The notes: generated by a model not told the origin, from the sequence alone. A stretch of 64,000 bases of DNA from Fusibacter_A sp965140735 (GCA_965140735.1 OZ223306.1:620001-684000), one strand, 5' to 3'. Counted from the stretch's first letter, positions 8,229-17,518 are shown. Made by a program: numbers and translations.

Positions 8229-9413
8229 ATGAAATATAATTTTGATGAAATTATTGAAAGAAGAGGCACTTCAAGTTTAAAATGGGACAATGGTGAAATG
8301 CTTAAGACTTTTTTAGGAATTCAAAAATTTGACGATAATTCGATTCCTATTTTTACAGCAGATATGGATTTGCCAACATCGAATGAGATCGTGAGCGCAC
8401 TTCATAAAACTGTGGATCAACGAATCTTTGGTTATACCTCTCATCAGGGAACACCAGAGTACTTTGAAGCTATTCAGAGATGGTTCAGAGATAAACATAA
8501 GTGGGAAATTGCTAAAGAAGATATTCTATATGTCAATGGTACTGTGGAAGCTGTAAAGACAGCAATTATGGCATATACGAATGAAGGCGATGGCATACTC
8601 ATCAACAGACCGATCTACGGCCCTTTTACTTGGACCATAGAAGAAACTTCAAGACAGGTTATTAACAGTCAACTCCAGTGTACTGAAGGCTATTACACCA
8701 TTGACTATGATGATTTTGAGAAGCATTGTAAGCAAGATCATGTTAAATTGTTTATTCTTTGTAATCCACATAATCCAACAGGGAGAGTTTGGAAAGAAGA
8801 GGAACTTAAAAAGATAGCTCAGATATGTGAAGCGAATAATGTCATCGTCATCTCTGATGAGGTGCATTGTGATATTCTAAGGAAAGGCGTAAAATTTGTG
8901 CCCTATGCTCAGATTGGTGATCCGAAGAATACAGTTGTATTAAATGCAATCAACAAAACGTTTAATCTTGCAGGGCTTCATTGTTCTCACGCGATTATTA
9001 AAGATGAAGATCTTAAGCAAAAATACAGTGATGCACTGGGGATGAGAATGCCATCGCCTTTTGCAGTATCTGCATGCATTGCGGCATATACACAAAGTGA
9101 TGAATGGTATGAAGAAGTGCTGACTTATATTGATGAAACTTATGATTGGGTGTTGGATTTCTTAAAAGTGAACATGCCAAAGGTAAAAGTGGTTAAACCG
9201 GAAGGTACTTATGTGTTATGGATGGATTTCTCGGCTTATGGGATGTCTCGTGAAACTATAAAACATAAAATTTATGATGAGGCAAATGTTATTTTAGAGT
9301 CGGGAACCATGTTTGATCCAGATGGCTCTGAATTTTTTGAAAGAGTTTGTCTGCCATCTCCGAGACTCTTGATAAAAGAAGCTTTTGAAAGAATAGCAAA
9401 GGCATTTGAATGA
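8229..9413 (+). CDS. PLP-dependent aminotransferase/C-S lyase, PatB/MalY type
   Basis: A 394-residue fold-type I PLP enzyme. The N-terminus carries the PatB/MalY signature RRGTSSLKWD. The PLP-binding residues are N179/N182 in CNPHNPTGR, D210 in ISDEVHCD and the Schiff-base lysine K243 in NKTFNLAGL. Family members cleave C-S bonds in cystathionine or cysteine conjugates, and some are aminotransferases. Its position downstream of an importer and two amidases suggests that the last step handles an amino-acid product, perhaps with a sulfur link. A 47-bp gap with a modest RBS separates it from the RraA-like gene. Confidence 0.88.
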   Translation: MKYNFDEIIERRGTSSLKWDNGEMLKTFLGIQKFDDNSIPIFTADMDLPTSNEIVSALHKTVDQRIFGYTSHQGTPEYFEAIQRWFRDKHKWEIAKEDILYVNGTVEAVKTAIMAYTNEGDGILINRPIYGPFTWTIEETSRQVINSQLQCTEGYYTIDYDDFEKHCKQDHVKLFILCNPHNPTGRVWKEEELKKIAQICEANNVIVISDEVHCDILRKGVKFVPYAQIGDPKNTVVLNAINKTFNLAGLHCSHAIIKDEDLKQKYSDALGMRMPSPFAVSACIAAYTQSDEWYEEVLTYIDETYDWVLDFLKVNMPKVKVVKPEGTYVLWMDFSAYGMSRETIKHKIYDEANVILESGTMFDPDGSEFFERVCLPSPRLLIKEAFERIAKAFE

Positions 9414-9454
9414 TTTTTTACAACTAAACGGTTGCCGATAGAGAGAAGGCATTT

Positions 9455-9919
9455 ATGATTGAGGATAAGCTATTCTATGAACTGTCAGATTCCATAGAAC
9501 ATTTAGGGCGTTTAATAGGGCATATCAAACCAGATACTATACCGTATACATCTACAGAGTCGCATACTCTAACTTATATTGAACATCATCCTGGGACCAC
9601 TGCTAAGGAAATTGCAAATAATTGGGTCAAGACAAAAGGGGCTATTTCACAAATTCTTAAAAAACTATATCTTGAAGATTTGATTTATTATGAAGAGGAT
9701 AAGGCAGATGGTAAGAAAAAGTTAATTTATCTGACGGCAAAGGGTGCTGAAGTGAGCAAAAAACATTATGAATATGACTGTAAGACTTATAGAATGTTTT
9801 GCGATAGTGTGACAACAAAACTCACTGAGGATGAAATAAAAACCTCTATTAATTTTATCAGTGAGATTTGTAGACATTTGGTTGATACGATAAAAGAACA
9901 GAAAAATCAAGGCTTGTAG
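9455..9919 (+). CDS. MarR-family transcriptional regulator
   Basis: A 154-residue winged-HTH protein. The recognition region (TAKEIANNWVKTKGAISQILKKL) and the following wing (YYEEDKADGKKKLIYLTAKG) are typical of MarR/SlyA regulators, with dimerising helices at both ends. It lies 41 bp behind the PatB-like gene and in front of the cluster terminator, so it is probably co-transcribed and may feed back on the operon. MarR proteins usually bind short palindromes and respond to small phenolic or amide ligands; the inverted repeat at 367-391 is a candidate target. Confidence 0.87.
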   Translation: MIEDKLFYELSDSIEHLGRLIGHIKPDTIPYTSTESHTLTYIEHHPGTTAKEIANNWVKTKGAISQILKKLYLEDLIYYEEDKADGKKKLIYLTAKGAEVSKKHYEYDCKTYRMFCDSVTTKLTEDEIKTSINFISEICRHLVDTIKEQKNQGL

Positions 9920-9950
9920 AGCTTTTAGTTTTGGTTCTTTGTCAATAGTT

Positions 9951-9989
9951 GGGGTGGGGATTTAGAATTCCCGCTCCTTGTTTGTTTTT
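9951..9989 (+). terminator. Rho-independent terminator of the catabolic cluster
   Basis: The left arm 9951-9962 (GGGGTGGGGATT) pairs over 12 positions, three of them G-U, with 9966-9977 (AATTCCCGCTCC) around a TAG loop. A T-rich tail follows (9978-9989). It ends the LysR/amidohydrolase/ABC cluster. Confidence 0.7.
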
Positions 9990-10073
9990 GTAGCATTTTG
10001 AGCAGGATTAACTTGGCGTGTATCCGTGTATATGATGAACTGTGTGACAATGAAATCATACACTCGCCTAATA

Positions 10074-10082
10074 TGTTATAAT
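10074..10082 (+). promoter_or_regulatory. Candidate extended -10 promoter for the ECF sigma operon
   Basis: TG-T-TATAAT (10074-10082) is a good extended -10 about 175 bp upstream of the sigma factor gene. There is no clear -35. A second TATAAT is at 10101-10106. The rest of the gap 9990-10256 shows only AT-rich sequence and no ORF with a ribosome binding site. Confidence 0.4.
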
Positions 10083-10256
10083 ATGACTAAGATAAAATAT
10101 TATAATACAGTAAACGGGGTCAAGTTATCTTGATCCTTTTACATATAAAAGAATAGGGTAAGAATAAAAATGTCAGGAAAAATTTATGAACCAATGGAAC
10201 TTTTTGAATGAGAATGACGTCATAAACATATAACCTCTTAAGAAGGGAGTGAGACC

Positions 10257-10820
10257 ATGGAAACGAAGCTACTTGAACGCGCGATTCAAGGAGATGTAGA
10301 AAGCTTTGAACAACTGATTAAAAATTATAATCGGTATGCTTACAACATAGCATATAGAATGATGGGCAATGAAGAAGATGCAAAAGATATGTCCCAAGAA
10401 GCTTTAATAAAAGCCTATAAGAGTATTAAAAAGTTTAAAATGGAATCCAGTTTTTCCACATGGCTTTACAGAATTGTAATTAATACCTGCAAGGATGAAC
10501 TTAGAAAGAGGAAGGAAGCAACGTATTCTCTTGATGAAACCTTTGGTGAAGATAATCGTTTAAAACATGAAATCAGAGATGATAAATCAGATCCAATACT
10601 TATTTATGAAAAGATTGAACTCAAAGCAAATATTGAAAATGCGTTGAATCGATTATCAGATGATGGGAAATCGGTGGTAGTCCTAAAAGATATCTTAGGA
10701 TATTCTTACGATGAAATTGGTGAAATCTTACAAATCCCTATTGGAACAGTGAGGTCAAGGTTAAATCGTAGTCGGTTAGCTCTTAAGGAAATACTGAGGG
10801 TACAAATTGCAGAAAGCTAG
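10257..10820 (+). CDS. ECF RNA polymerase sigma factor (SigW-like)
   Basis: A 187-residue extracytoplasmic-function sigma factor. Region 2 (residues about 20-85) contains AYRMMGNEEDAKDMSQEA and the -10 recognition helix FSTWLYRIVINTCKDELR. Region 4 (about 125-180) contains the HTH YSYDEIGEILQIPIGTVRSR. GGGAGTGAG precedes the ATG. It is directly followed, 15 bp later, by a zinc-finger anti-sigma protein, which fixes the pair as a membrane-controlled envelope-stress system. Confidence 0.93.
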   Translation: METKLLERAIQGDVESFEQLIKNYNRYAYNIAYRMMGNEEDAKDMSQEALIKAYKSIKKFKMESSFSTWLYRIVINTCKDELRKRKEATYSLDETFGEDNRLKHEIRDDKSDPILIYEKIELKANIENALNRLSDDGKSVVVLKDILGYSYDEIGEILQIPIGTVRSRLNRSRLALKEILRVQIAES

Positions 10821-10835
10821 AAAGGAGTGAGTTAA

Positions 10836-12146
10836 ATGAAATGTGATGATGCACGTTCGCTGATGAACTTGGCAATAGATAAAGAACTGAATCATGAAGA
10901 ACTTTCTCAACTCAACGATCATTTAGAGCGCTGTGAGCAATGTACTATAGAGTATGAAGAGCTTAAATATCTAAAAGAGTTGATGGGTGAAATGGAGATG
11001 AAAGAACTCCCACATGATTTTGAAAAAGAATTACATGTTAGATTATTAGAAGAAAAATTATTAAACCGTAGTGATGAGATACAAGAGAAAAATAAGTCGG
11101 TTTTCAGTAGGGCAAAAGGTTGGGTTACGAGCCATGGTCAGTATGTAATTGCGGCTGCTGCTATTGCATTAATCGTACTCGTTACGAATAATCCGATTCA
11201 ATTAGGAGGTTATGAAGCGACCGGTAGTACAGCGGAACAATCGGCTATGTATGGCATGCAAAAGAGTGATGAATCTTATGAAATGACAGCATCAGAACCT
11301 GCAGTAGAACCAATGCCCGAAATGTCAAAGGCAGATGCTAACGGTATAGCATTTGATGGTAATGTTGAAAATTCTGCAGCTCGTTTTTCAGTAGAGACGG
11401 CAACGAATCAAGAAATCAACACGAATCAGTATAGAACAGATCGTATGATTATTAAATCAGGCAACATCAATCTTGAAATTGTAGACTATGATACAGTCCT
11501 TGATGATATCAAACAAAAAGTCGTGGCATGGGGAGGCTATATTGAAAATGAGAGCACTTCTAAGAGAGGCTATAATGTTCGGAATCCGGAAGACGACTTA
11601 AAATATGGTTCGGTCATTGTACGCATTCCAAATGATAAATTTGAAGAAATGATGTCTCTTTTAAAGAACTATGGCAATGTCACCTATGATAATGTCTATG
11701 CAAAAGATGTTACAAAAGAGTATAGAGATACAGCGCAGGAAGTTGAAAATTTAAAACTGACAGAGAATCGATTTAGAGAACTTTTAGGGACAGCAACTGA
11801 TATGAAGGATGTACTTGCGATCGAAAATGAATTGACTAGGATAAGGAGTCAAATTAATCAATACGAACGCAGATTAAAAGATTGGGAAGTTCTCGTGGAT
11901 CTTTCGAGTATCAGTGTTGAACTAAACGAAGTAAAGAGCTTAGAACCTGTTGTTGAGCCGATTGACGATACACTCTTTGGCAAAGCAAAACAAGAATTGA
12001 TCAAAACTATCAATGGTATCAGAAGAATGCTTGAAAAGGCTTTTATATGGCTAGTGGCTAACTCGCCAATACTCATCTTGATCGGCATTGGTGCCCTTGT
12101 ATGGTCACTTAGAAGAAGGCATAAAAACAAGCAAACAAAATTATAG
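10836..12146 (+). CDS. Anti-sigma factor: zinc-finger domain plus DUF4349, membrane protein
   Basis: A 436-residue protein that joins two modules. Residues 1-50 form a zf-HC2/ZAS anti-sigma domain with the HLERCEQC (H-x3-C-x2-C) zinc site. A transmembrane helix follows near 103-120 (YVIAAAAIALIVLV). The outer part, about 195-400, is a DUF4349 domain with a coiled-coil segment (ENELTRIRSQINQYERRL). A second transmembrane helix (PILILIGIGALVW) and a basic tail close the protein. It should hold the upstream sigma factor at the membrane and sense an envelope signal through DUF4349. Signal and proteolysis mechanism are unknown. Confidence 0.85.
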   Translation: MKCDDARSLMNLAIDKELNHEELSQLNDHLERCEQCTIEYEELKYLKELMGEMEMKELPHDFEKELHVRLLEEKLLNRSDEIQEKNKSVFSRAKGWVTSHGQYVIAAAAIALIVLVTNNPIQLGGYEATGSTAEQSAMYGMQKSDESYEMTASEPAVEPMPEMSKADANGIAFDGNVENSAARFSVETATNQEINTNQYRTDRMIIKSGNINLEIVDYDTVLDDIKQKVVAWGGYIENESTSKRGYNVRNPEDDLKYGSVIVRIPNDKFEEMMSLLKNYGNVTYDNVYAKDVTKEYRDTAQEVENLKLTENRFRELLGTATDMKDVLAIENELTRIRSQINQYERRLKDWEVLVDLSSISVELNEVKSLEPVVEPIDDTLFGKAKQELIKTINGIRRMLEKAFIWLVANSPILILIGIGALVWSLRRRHKNKQTKL

Positions 12147-12245
12147 TATTATATATTTTAATATATATAATATAGATTAAACGACACAGCAATATATGAG
12201 AATATACACGCATTTTAAGCGGTATAGATTGAAAGGAGTATTTTT

Positions 12246-12980
12246 ATGAAAAACAAAATAATGACAATGGTAGCACTTGTAATGGTGGCATTTTTGGCCA
12301 TGGGTGCAGTGAATTCAGCACCAGTTTCAGTGGCAGATGTACAAGCAGATTCAAATCAAAGAATTGTAAACGTTTCAGGCGAAGGTGAAATTGTGGTATC
12401 TCCAGATTTAGCGTATATTGATCTAGGTGTTCAAACTAAAAATGAAGATGCTCAAAAGGCACAACAAGAGAACACGACTAAGATGAATGCTGTGATAAAC
12501 GCTATTAAAAAAGCAGGTATTAAAGCCGAAAATATTAAAACAACTGGGTACAGCATTTATCAAACTTCTGATTACACACCAAATGGTGAAGTGAAAAAAG
12601 AGTATTATCAAGTGAACAATACGGTTAATTTAAAAATTGAAGATATTGATGTAGTTGGTAAAATCATTGATGTTGCAACTGCTGCAGGTGCAAATAAGGT
12701 CAATCGTATTCAGTTCACAGTATCTGACGACTCAAAATACTATGCAGAGGCATTAAAACTGGCCATGGCTAATGCCAATTCAAAAGCGACTTCAATTATG
12801 AGCACATTTAATAAAAAACCGGGCTTACCAGTAAGTGTTTCAGAAGCGAGCTATGGTGGTGGTATAGTCTATGAAGAAAGCAACGTTAGAATGATGATGG
12901 ATTCTGCTGCAGGTTCTACACCAATCAATTCAGGTGAAATTACAATTAAAGCAACTGTTAATGTAGGCTATGATTATTAA
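12246..12980 (+). CDS. SIMPL (DUF541) domain exported protein
   Basis: A 244-residue secreted or surface protein with an N-terminal signal peptide (MTMVALVMVAFLAMGAVNSA). The body begins with VNVSGEGEIVVSPDLAYIDLGV, the classic SIMPL/DUF541 start, and ends with ITIKATVNVGYDY. GAAAGGAG lies upstream of the ATG. Family members are periplasmic or surface proteins with ill-defined roles in oxidative or envelope stress. A 99-bp AT-rich gap separates it from the anti-sigma gene, so it may be a target or a co-transcribed member of the sigma operon. Confidence 0.85.
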   Translation: MKNKIMTMVALVMVAFLAMGAVNSAPVSVADVQADSNQRIVNVSGEGEIVVSPDLAYIDLGVQTKNEDAQKAQQENTTKMNAVINAIKKAGIKAENIKTTGYSIYQTSDYTPNGEVKKEYYQVNNTVNLKIEDIDVVGKIIDVATAAGANKVNRIQFTVSDDSKYYAEALKLAMANANSKATSIMSTFNKKPGLPVSVSEASYGGGIVYEESNVRMMMDSAAGSTPINSGEITIKATVNVGYDY

Positions 12981-13014
12981 AAAAGATACTATTAAATGAT
13001 TTAAACATTTCAAG

Positions 13015-13044
13015 GGACGTTATATGAAGATATAGCGTCCTTTT
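13015..13044 (+). terminator. Rho-independent terminator after the SIMPL gene
   Basis: GGACGTTATAT (13015-13025) pairs with ATATAGCGTCC (13030-13040) with one G-U, followed by TTTT. It separates the ECF operon from polA. Confidence 0.8.
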
Positions 13045-13057
13045 AGCATGTAAAACA

Positions 13058-13066
13058 TGTTATAAT
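13058..13066 (+). promoter_or_regulatory. Extended -10 promoter for polA-coaE
   Basis: TG-T-TATAAT at 13058-13066, just after the preceding terminator. A transcript from here would start near 13073, which rules out the in-frame ATG at 13065 as the polA start and supports 13098. Confidence 0.55.
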
Positions 13067-13097
13067 GTTCTATATGACTAAAATCAAGGAGATGACT

Positions 13098-15725
13098 ATG
13101 AACCGGATTGTAATTGTAGATGGGAATAGCTTAATTAATAGAGCTTTTTTTGCAATGTCAGAACTTAAAACGAGTAAAGGGGTCTATACTGGCGGTGCAC
13201 TTGGGCTTACGACCATGATATTTGGCCTTATAGATGAATTTGAGCCAGATTATTTTTGTGTGGCTTTTGATATGAAAGGACCTACTTTTAGGCATAAAAC
13301 TTATGAGCAGTATAAAGGAACTCGAAAAGGTATGCCGAATGAACTTGCCATGCAAATGCCAATTGTAAAAGAGATTTTAGATGCCCTTAAAATTCCTCGT
13401 GTGGAACTTCAAGGTTATGAAGCTGATGATTTAATCGGCACAATTGCACATTATTTTGCAGAACAAGATATAGAAGCACATGTTATAACAGGCGATAAAG
13501 ATGCGTTACAGCTTGTCAGGGAGAACATACATGTGCATATTACTAAAAAGGGCATCACACAATTAAAAGAATACAAAAATGAAGACATCATAGAGGAGCT
13601 CGGTGTAGATGCCTACCATGTAATTGACTTTAAAGGACTCAGTGGTGATTCATCTGATAACATCCCTGGGATTCCAAGCGTAGGGCCCAAAACAGCAGCT
13701 AAACTATTAGCAGAATTTGGCACTGTGGAAAACTTGATTATGAATGTGGAACAAGTGAGCAATAAGCGCTGGAAAAACCTAGTGGTTGACTTTGGTGATC
13801 AAGCTATGCTTTCGAAGCGTTTAGCGACGATTATGATCAATGTCCCAGTAGAACTTGAGACTGAAATGTTCAAGTTGACAGAACCAGACATGGAGACATC
13901 CGTAAATCTCTTTAGGCAGTATGAGATGAACGGCCTTCTAAATCGTTTAAAAGTAAATACTGAAGTCGTTGAACAAAGAACAGAAGTTGAAATGATTAAT
14001 GTAGATGCACTTATAAAGCTAATCGAAGCTGAAAAGTCCTTTGCATTCAAAGTGATCTACAACAAGGTGGATTTGAGAAATGATCCTTTAATTTGTGCGG
14101 CTTTTAAGGTTAAAGATCAGATTTGTATCATAGATAATGAGACTGAATTTGAGCAGTTAACACCACTGTTTGAAAGTGAAACCATTCATAAGATAGGGTT
14201 TGATTTAAAAAATGAATATCTCTTTTTGATGCAAAAGGGCATTGATTTAAAAGGGGTTAAGTTTGATGGTTATATTGCCGCTTATTTGATAGAGCCAAGC
14301 AGACGCAGTTATGATTTAAGTGAACTCGTTTTCGAGCAGGCGACGATGAAAATCGCTTCTGAGGAAGAAGTTTTAGGTAAAGGTGCTAAGAAAAAGACGC
14401 CAGATCAGCTAGATAAAGAAGTACTTCATCAGTATGCTCAAGGTTTAGTGGTGGGGATAGATGTTCTCGCAGATAAGCTGGATGCAAAGCTTGAAGCTAA
14501 TGAATTTAAAAACCTGTTTGAGACAGTAGAAGTGCCACTTGTAAAAATACTATCTGATATTGAGTTCACAGGCTTTAATATAGATGTCAGCGAGATTGAT
14601 CATATTGATGAGCTGCTCACAGGGCAAATCTCAGAAATTGAAAAAGAAATATATGAGCAGTCGGGTGAAAAATTTAATATTAATTCACCTAAACAATTGG
14701 CAGTGATCCTCTTTGAAAAATTAGGATTGCCACCGCTCAAGAAAACCAAAACAGGTTATTCCACATCACATGATATACTAGAAAAATTGGCATCAAAGCA
14801 TGCCATTGTAGCTGTAATCATTGAATACAGGACTTATACAAAATTAAAATCAACTTATATTGATGGTCTAAGAGCAGCCATAAACCCTGTGACGGGTAGA
14901 GTTCATACATCTTTAAATCAAACGATTGCTGTGACTGGCAGATTGAGCTCAACTGAACCTAATCTTCAAAATATACCGATTAGATTGCCAATAGGACGTA
15001 AAATTAGGAAATTTTTTATTCCAGATGAAGGCTGTATATTACTTGGTGCGGATTATTCTCAGATAGAACTCAGAGTATTGGCGCATTTATCTAAAGATCC
15101 TACTTTACTAGAAGCTTTTACACAAAATATAGATATTCATACCAAAACGGCATCTCAAGTTTTTGGGGTAGAAGAGTCTGAGGTGACTTCATTACAGAGA
15201 AGCCATGCAAAAGAAGTCAATTTTGGTATCGTATATGGTATGGGTGATTTTGGATTAGGTGAGAGTCTCGGCATCACAAGAAAAGAAGCAAAGACTTATA
15301 TTGAAAATTATTTTAAAAGTTATCCAAACGTTCAAGGTTTTATGGATGGCATTATAGAAACTTGTAAGGAAAAAGGCTATGTTGAAACGCTTTTAGGCAG
15401 AAGAAGAGATATTGCAGACATATCTAATAGCAACTTTATGTTGAGATCTGCAGCTGAAAGAACTGCGAGAAATACACCTATTCAAGGTTCTGCGGCGGAT
15501 ATCATCAAGATTGCTATGATTAAAGTGTTTGAGCGTCTTGAAGCAGAGCAGTTAAAGTCTAAATTGATCTTACAGGTACATGATGAATTGATCCTCAATG
15601 TACCTTTTGATGAACTTGAGCAGGTGAAGGTACTTCTTAAAGAGAGTATGGAGTCCGCATATGACCTTCTTGTGCCTTTAAACGTAGATATGAATACAGG
15701 AGAGAGCTGGTACGATGCAAAATAA
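13098..15725 (+). CDS. polA: DNA polymerase I
   Basis: An 875-residue DNA polymerase I for repair and Okazaki fragment processing. The N-terminal 5'-3' exonuclease/FEN domain starts IVIVDGNSLINRAFFAM and contains GYEADDLIGT and GLSGDSSDNIPGIPSVGPKTA. The middle 3'-5' exonuclease domain lacks the D-x-E metal motif (the strand reads FAFKVIYNK), so proofreading is lost. The polymerase domain has motif A (LLGADYSQIELRVLAH), motif B (RSHAKEVNFGIVYGM) and motif C (LQVHDELIL). The start is set at 13098 by AAGGAG with a 6-nt spacer. The 3' end overlaps coaE by 11 nt. Confidence 0.96.
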   Translation: MNRIVIVDGNSLINRAFFAMSELKTSKGVYTGGALGLTTMIFGLIDEFEPDYFCVAFDMKGPTFRHKTYEQYKGTRKGMPNELAMQMPIVKEILDALKIPRVELQGYEADDLIGTIAHYFAEQDIEAHVITGDKDALQLVRENIHVHITKKGITQLKEYKNEDIIEELGVDAYHVIDFKGLSGDSSDNIPGIPSVGPKTAAKLLAEFGTVENLIMNVEQVSNKRWKNLVVDFGDQAMLSKRLATIMINVPVELETEMFKLTEPDMETSVNLFRQYEMNGLLNRLKVNTEVVEQRTEVEMINVDALIKLIEAEKSFAFKVIYNKVDLRNDPLICAAFKVKDQICIIDNETEFEQLTPLFESETIHKIGFDLKNEYLFLMQKGIDLKGVKFDGYIAAYLIEPSRRSYDLSELVFEQATMKIASEEEVLGKGAKKKTPDQLDKEVLHQYAQGLVVGIDVLADKLDAKLEANEFKNLFETVEVPLVKILSDIEFTGFNIDVSEIDHIDELLTGQISEIEKEIYEQSGEKFNINSPKQLAVILFEKLGLPPLKKTKTGYSTSHDILEKLASKHAIVAVIIEYRTYTKLKSTYIDGLRAAINPVTGRVHTSLNQTIAVTGRLSSTEPNLQNIPIRLPIGRKIRKFFIPDEGCILLGADYSQIELRVLAHLSKDPTLLEAFTQNIDIHTKTASQVFGVEESEVTSLQRSHAKEVNFGIVYGMGDFGLGESLGITRKEAKTYIENYFKSYPNVQGFMDGIIETCKEKGYVETLLGRRRDIADISNSNFMLRSAAERTARNTPIQGSAADIIKIAMIKVFERLEAEQLKSKLILQVHDELILNVPFDELEQVKVLLKESMESAYDLLVPLNVDMNTGESWYDAK

Positions 15726-16317
15726 ACAAATGATTATTGGCATCACAGGAGGGATCGGAAGTGGTAAAAGTGCAGTTTCAAGTATATTATTAAAACTGGG
15801 ATATCCTGTGGTAGATGCAGATGTCATCGCTAGAAATGTTTTAAATAGGGGAACGGCTGCATATGACAAAACTGTTGAGACATTTGGTACTCAAATTTTG
15901 TTAGAGGACCATCAGATCAATAGAACTTATTTGGGTGAGATAATCTTTAATGATGCCTCAGAGCGTGAAAAGCTCAATGCAATTGTACACCCTGCTGTTT
16001 ATGCAGCAATTAATAGTGAAGTGAGTAGACTTTTAAGGACACATGATTTAGTCTTTGTGGATGTGCCTTTGCTCTTTGAAAACGACAGGGCTGATGATTA
16101 TGATGAAGTTTGGGTTGTAAATGCCAGTGATACAGTGAGAATCGAGCGTATTTCCAAAAGAGATCATGTTGAAGCAGCATATGCGCTTGTGAAGATCAAT
16201 GCTCAGATGCCACTAGAGGCAAAAGTAAAACTTGCTACACATGTGATTCAAAACGATGGCTCCTTAGAGTCTTTGGAGAAAAGAGTTAAGGCTATGCTGA
16301 ATTCGATAAAAAAATAA
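15715..16317 (+). CDS. coaE: Dephospho-CoA kinase
   Basis: A 200-residue kinase for the last step of coenzyme A synthesis, phosphorylating the 3' ribose hydroxyl of dephospho-CoA. The P-loop is GITGGIGSGKS and the substrate-lid segments VVDADVIAR and FVDVPLLFEN are characteristic. The ATG lies inside the end of polA, and a GGAGAG just upstream suggests translational coupling. The polA-coaE pairing is common in Bacillota. Confidence 0.95.
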   Translation: MQNKQMIIGITGGIGSGKSAVSSILLKLGYPVVDADVIARNVLNRGTAAYDKTVETFGTQILLEDHQINRTYLGEIIFNDASEREKLNAIVHPAVYAAINSEVSRLLRTHDLVFVDVPLLFENDRADDYDEVWVVNASDTVRIERISKRDHVEAAYALVKINAQMPLEAKVKLATHVIQNDGSLESLEKRVKAMLNSIKK

Positions 16318-16323
16318 CGAAAG

Positions 16324-16352
16324 TTGCCTTAAAGAGTTTAATTGTTTATAAT
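16324..16352 (+). promoter_or_regulatory. Sigma-A-type promoter for the nicotinate phosphoribosyltransferase gene
   Basis: TTGCCT (16324-16329), a 17-bp spacer and a perfect TATAAT (16347-16352). The start codon lies 34 bp downstream of the -10. Confidence 0.65.
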
Positions 16353-16386
16353 GAAGTTGACTAATTTTTAGGAAGGTAATCATAGA

Positions 16387-17430
16387 ATGAAAGAGATGAA
16401 AAGTTTAGCTGATATAGATAGTATCCAAATCGCAGATGATCGGAAATTATTTTCAGCAACGCATGATGAAATTGTTAACGGCTTAACAACGGATGTCTAT
16501 TTTTTGAGGACTTTGGATATTTTAGAGGAACTTGGACTTGCGGATGCAGAAGTAATCGCGGAAATATTTCCTAGAAAACCGGGTGTTTTTGTTGGATTAG
16601 AGGAAGTCTTATCTTTGCTGGAAGGTAAAAATTTAGAGATAGATGCTATTTCTGAAGGGGAATCTTTTGTTGAGAAAGATACGGTTATTAGGATTAAAGG
16701 TAAATACAGCGATTTCGCGATATTTGAAACGACCATTTTAGGGATGCTAGCAAGTAGCTCAGGTTGGGCAACTGCTTCAAGAGAAGTTAAGGAAGCTTGT
16801 GGTGATAAGTTTTTCTTATGCTTTGGTGCAAGACATGTTCATCCAGCAGTGGCGCCTGTGATGGAGAGAGCAGCGGTTATTGGTGGTGCAGGTGGTGCAA
16901 GTTGTATTCTAGCAGCATTATTGAGTGGTATTAAACCATCTGGCACAGTACCTCATAGTGCAATGCTCATCGCTGGCGATACGTTAACGGTTTCCAAAAA
17001 ATATGACGAAATCGCGTCTCCTGATCATAACAGAATCGTTTTAGTAGATACTTTTAAAGATGAAGTTGAAGAGGCAATACGAATTGCTAAAGAACTTAAC
17101 GGAAAGCTTTATGGCGTTAGACTGGATACACCGAGTGAAAGAGGTGGTGTCACAGCAGGTTTGGTTAAAGAGATGAGAGCTAAACTTGATCTTGAAGGGT
17201 TTAATGACGTTAAGATATTTGTATCAGGTGGCCTATACCCTGAAAAAATTAGATTGTTAAGTGAGGCAGGGGCAGATTCTTTTGGTGTTGGTAGTTATAT
17301 ATCAGCTGCATCTCCAATTGATATGACAATGGATATAAAAATGGTCAATGGTAAAGCTGTTGCCAAACGCGGTCGAATTCCAGGTATGGTTGAAAATCCG
17401 AAATTGAAACGCATTAGAAGTTTTAAATAG
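16387..17430 (+). CDS. Nicotinate phosphoribosyltransferase-family protein
   Basis: A 347-residue protein of the nicotinate/quinolinate phosphoribosyltransferase fold. Motifs include FFLCFGARHVHPAVAPVMER, GTVPHSAMLI (PRPP site region) and VSGGLYPEKI near the C-terminus. It matches the shorter archaeal/clostridial type of putative NAPRTase rather than the longer PncB. The expected reaction is nicotinate plus PRPP to nicotinate mononucleotide in NAD salvage. It is a single-gene unit with its own promoter and terminator. The exact substrate, nicotinate or another base, is not proven by motifs alone. Confidence 0.85.
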   Translation: MKEMKSLADIDSIQIADDRKLFSATHDEIVNGLTTDVYFLRTLDILEELGLADAEVIAEIFPRKPGVFVGLEEVLSLLEGKNLEIDAISEGESFVEKDTVIRIKGKYSDFAIFETTILGMLASSSGWATASREVKEACGDKFFLCFGARHVHPAVAPVMERAAVIGGAGGASCILAALLSGIKPSGTVPHSAMLIAGDTLTVSKKYDEIASPDHNRIVLVDTFKDEVEEAIRIAKELNGKLYGVRLDTPSERGGVTAGLVKEMRAKLDLEGFNDVKIFVSGGLYPEKIRLLSEAGADSFGVGSYISAASPIDMTMDIKMVNGKAVAKRGRIPGMVENPKLKRIRSFK

Positions 17431-17487
17431 GATTTTATGAATAAGTGTTCTTATGAATAAGTAATCCTGTAGATAAGAGCTAATTGT

Positions 17488-17518
17488 AAGGCTGACTCAA
17501 AATGAGTCAGCCTTTTTT
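17488..17518 (+). terminator. Strong Rho-independent terminator
   Basis: A perfect 12-bp stem, AAGGCTGACTCA (17488-17499) and TGAGTCAGCCTT (17503-17514), with an AAA loop and a TTTT tail. Confidence 0.9.
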
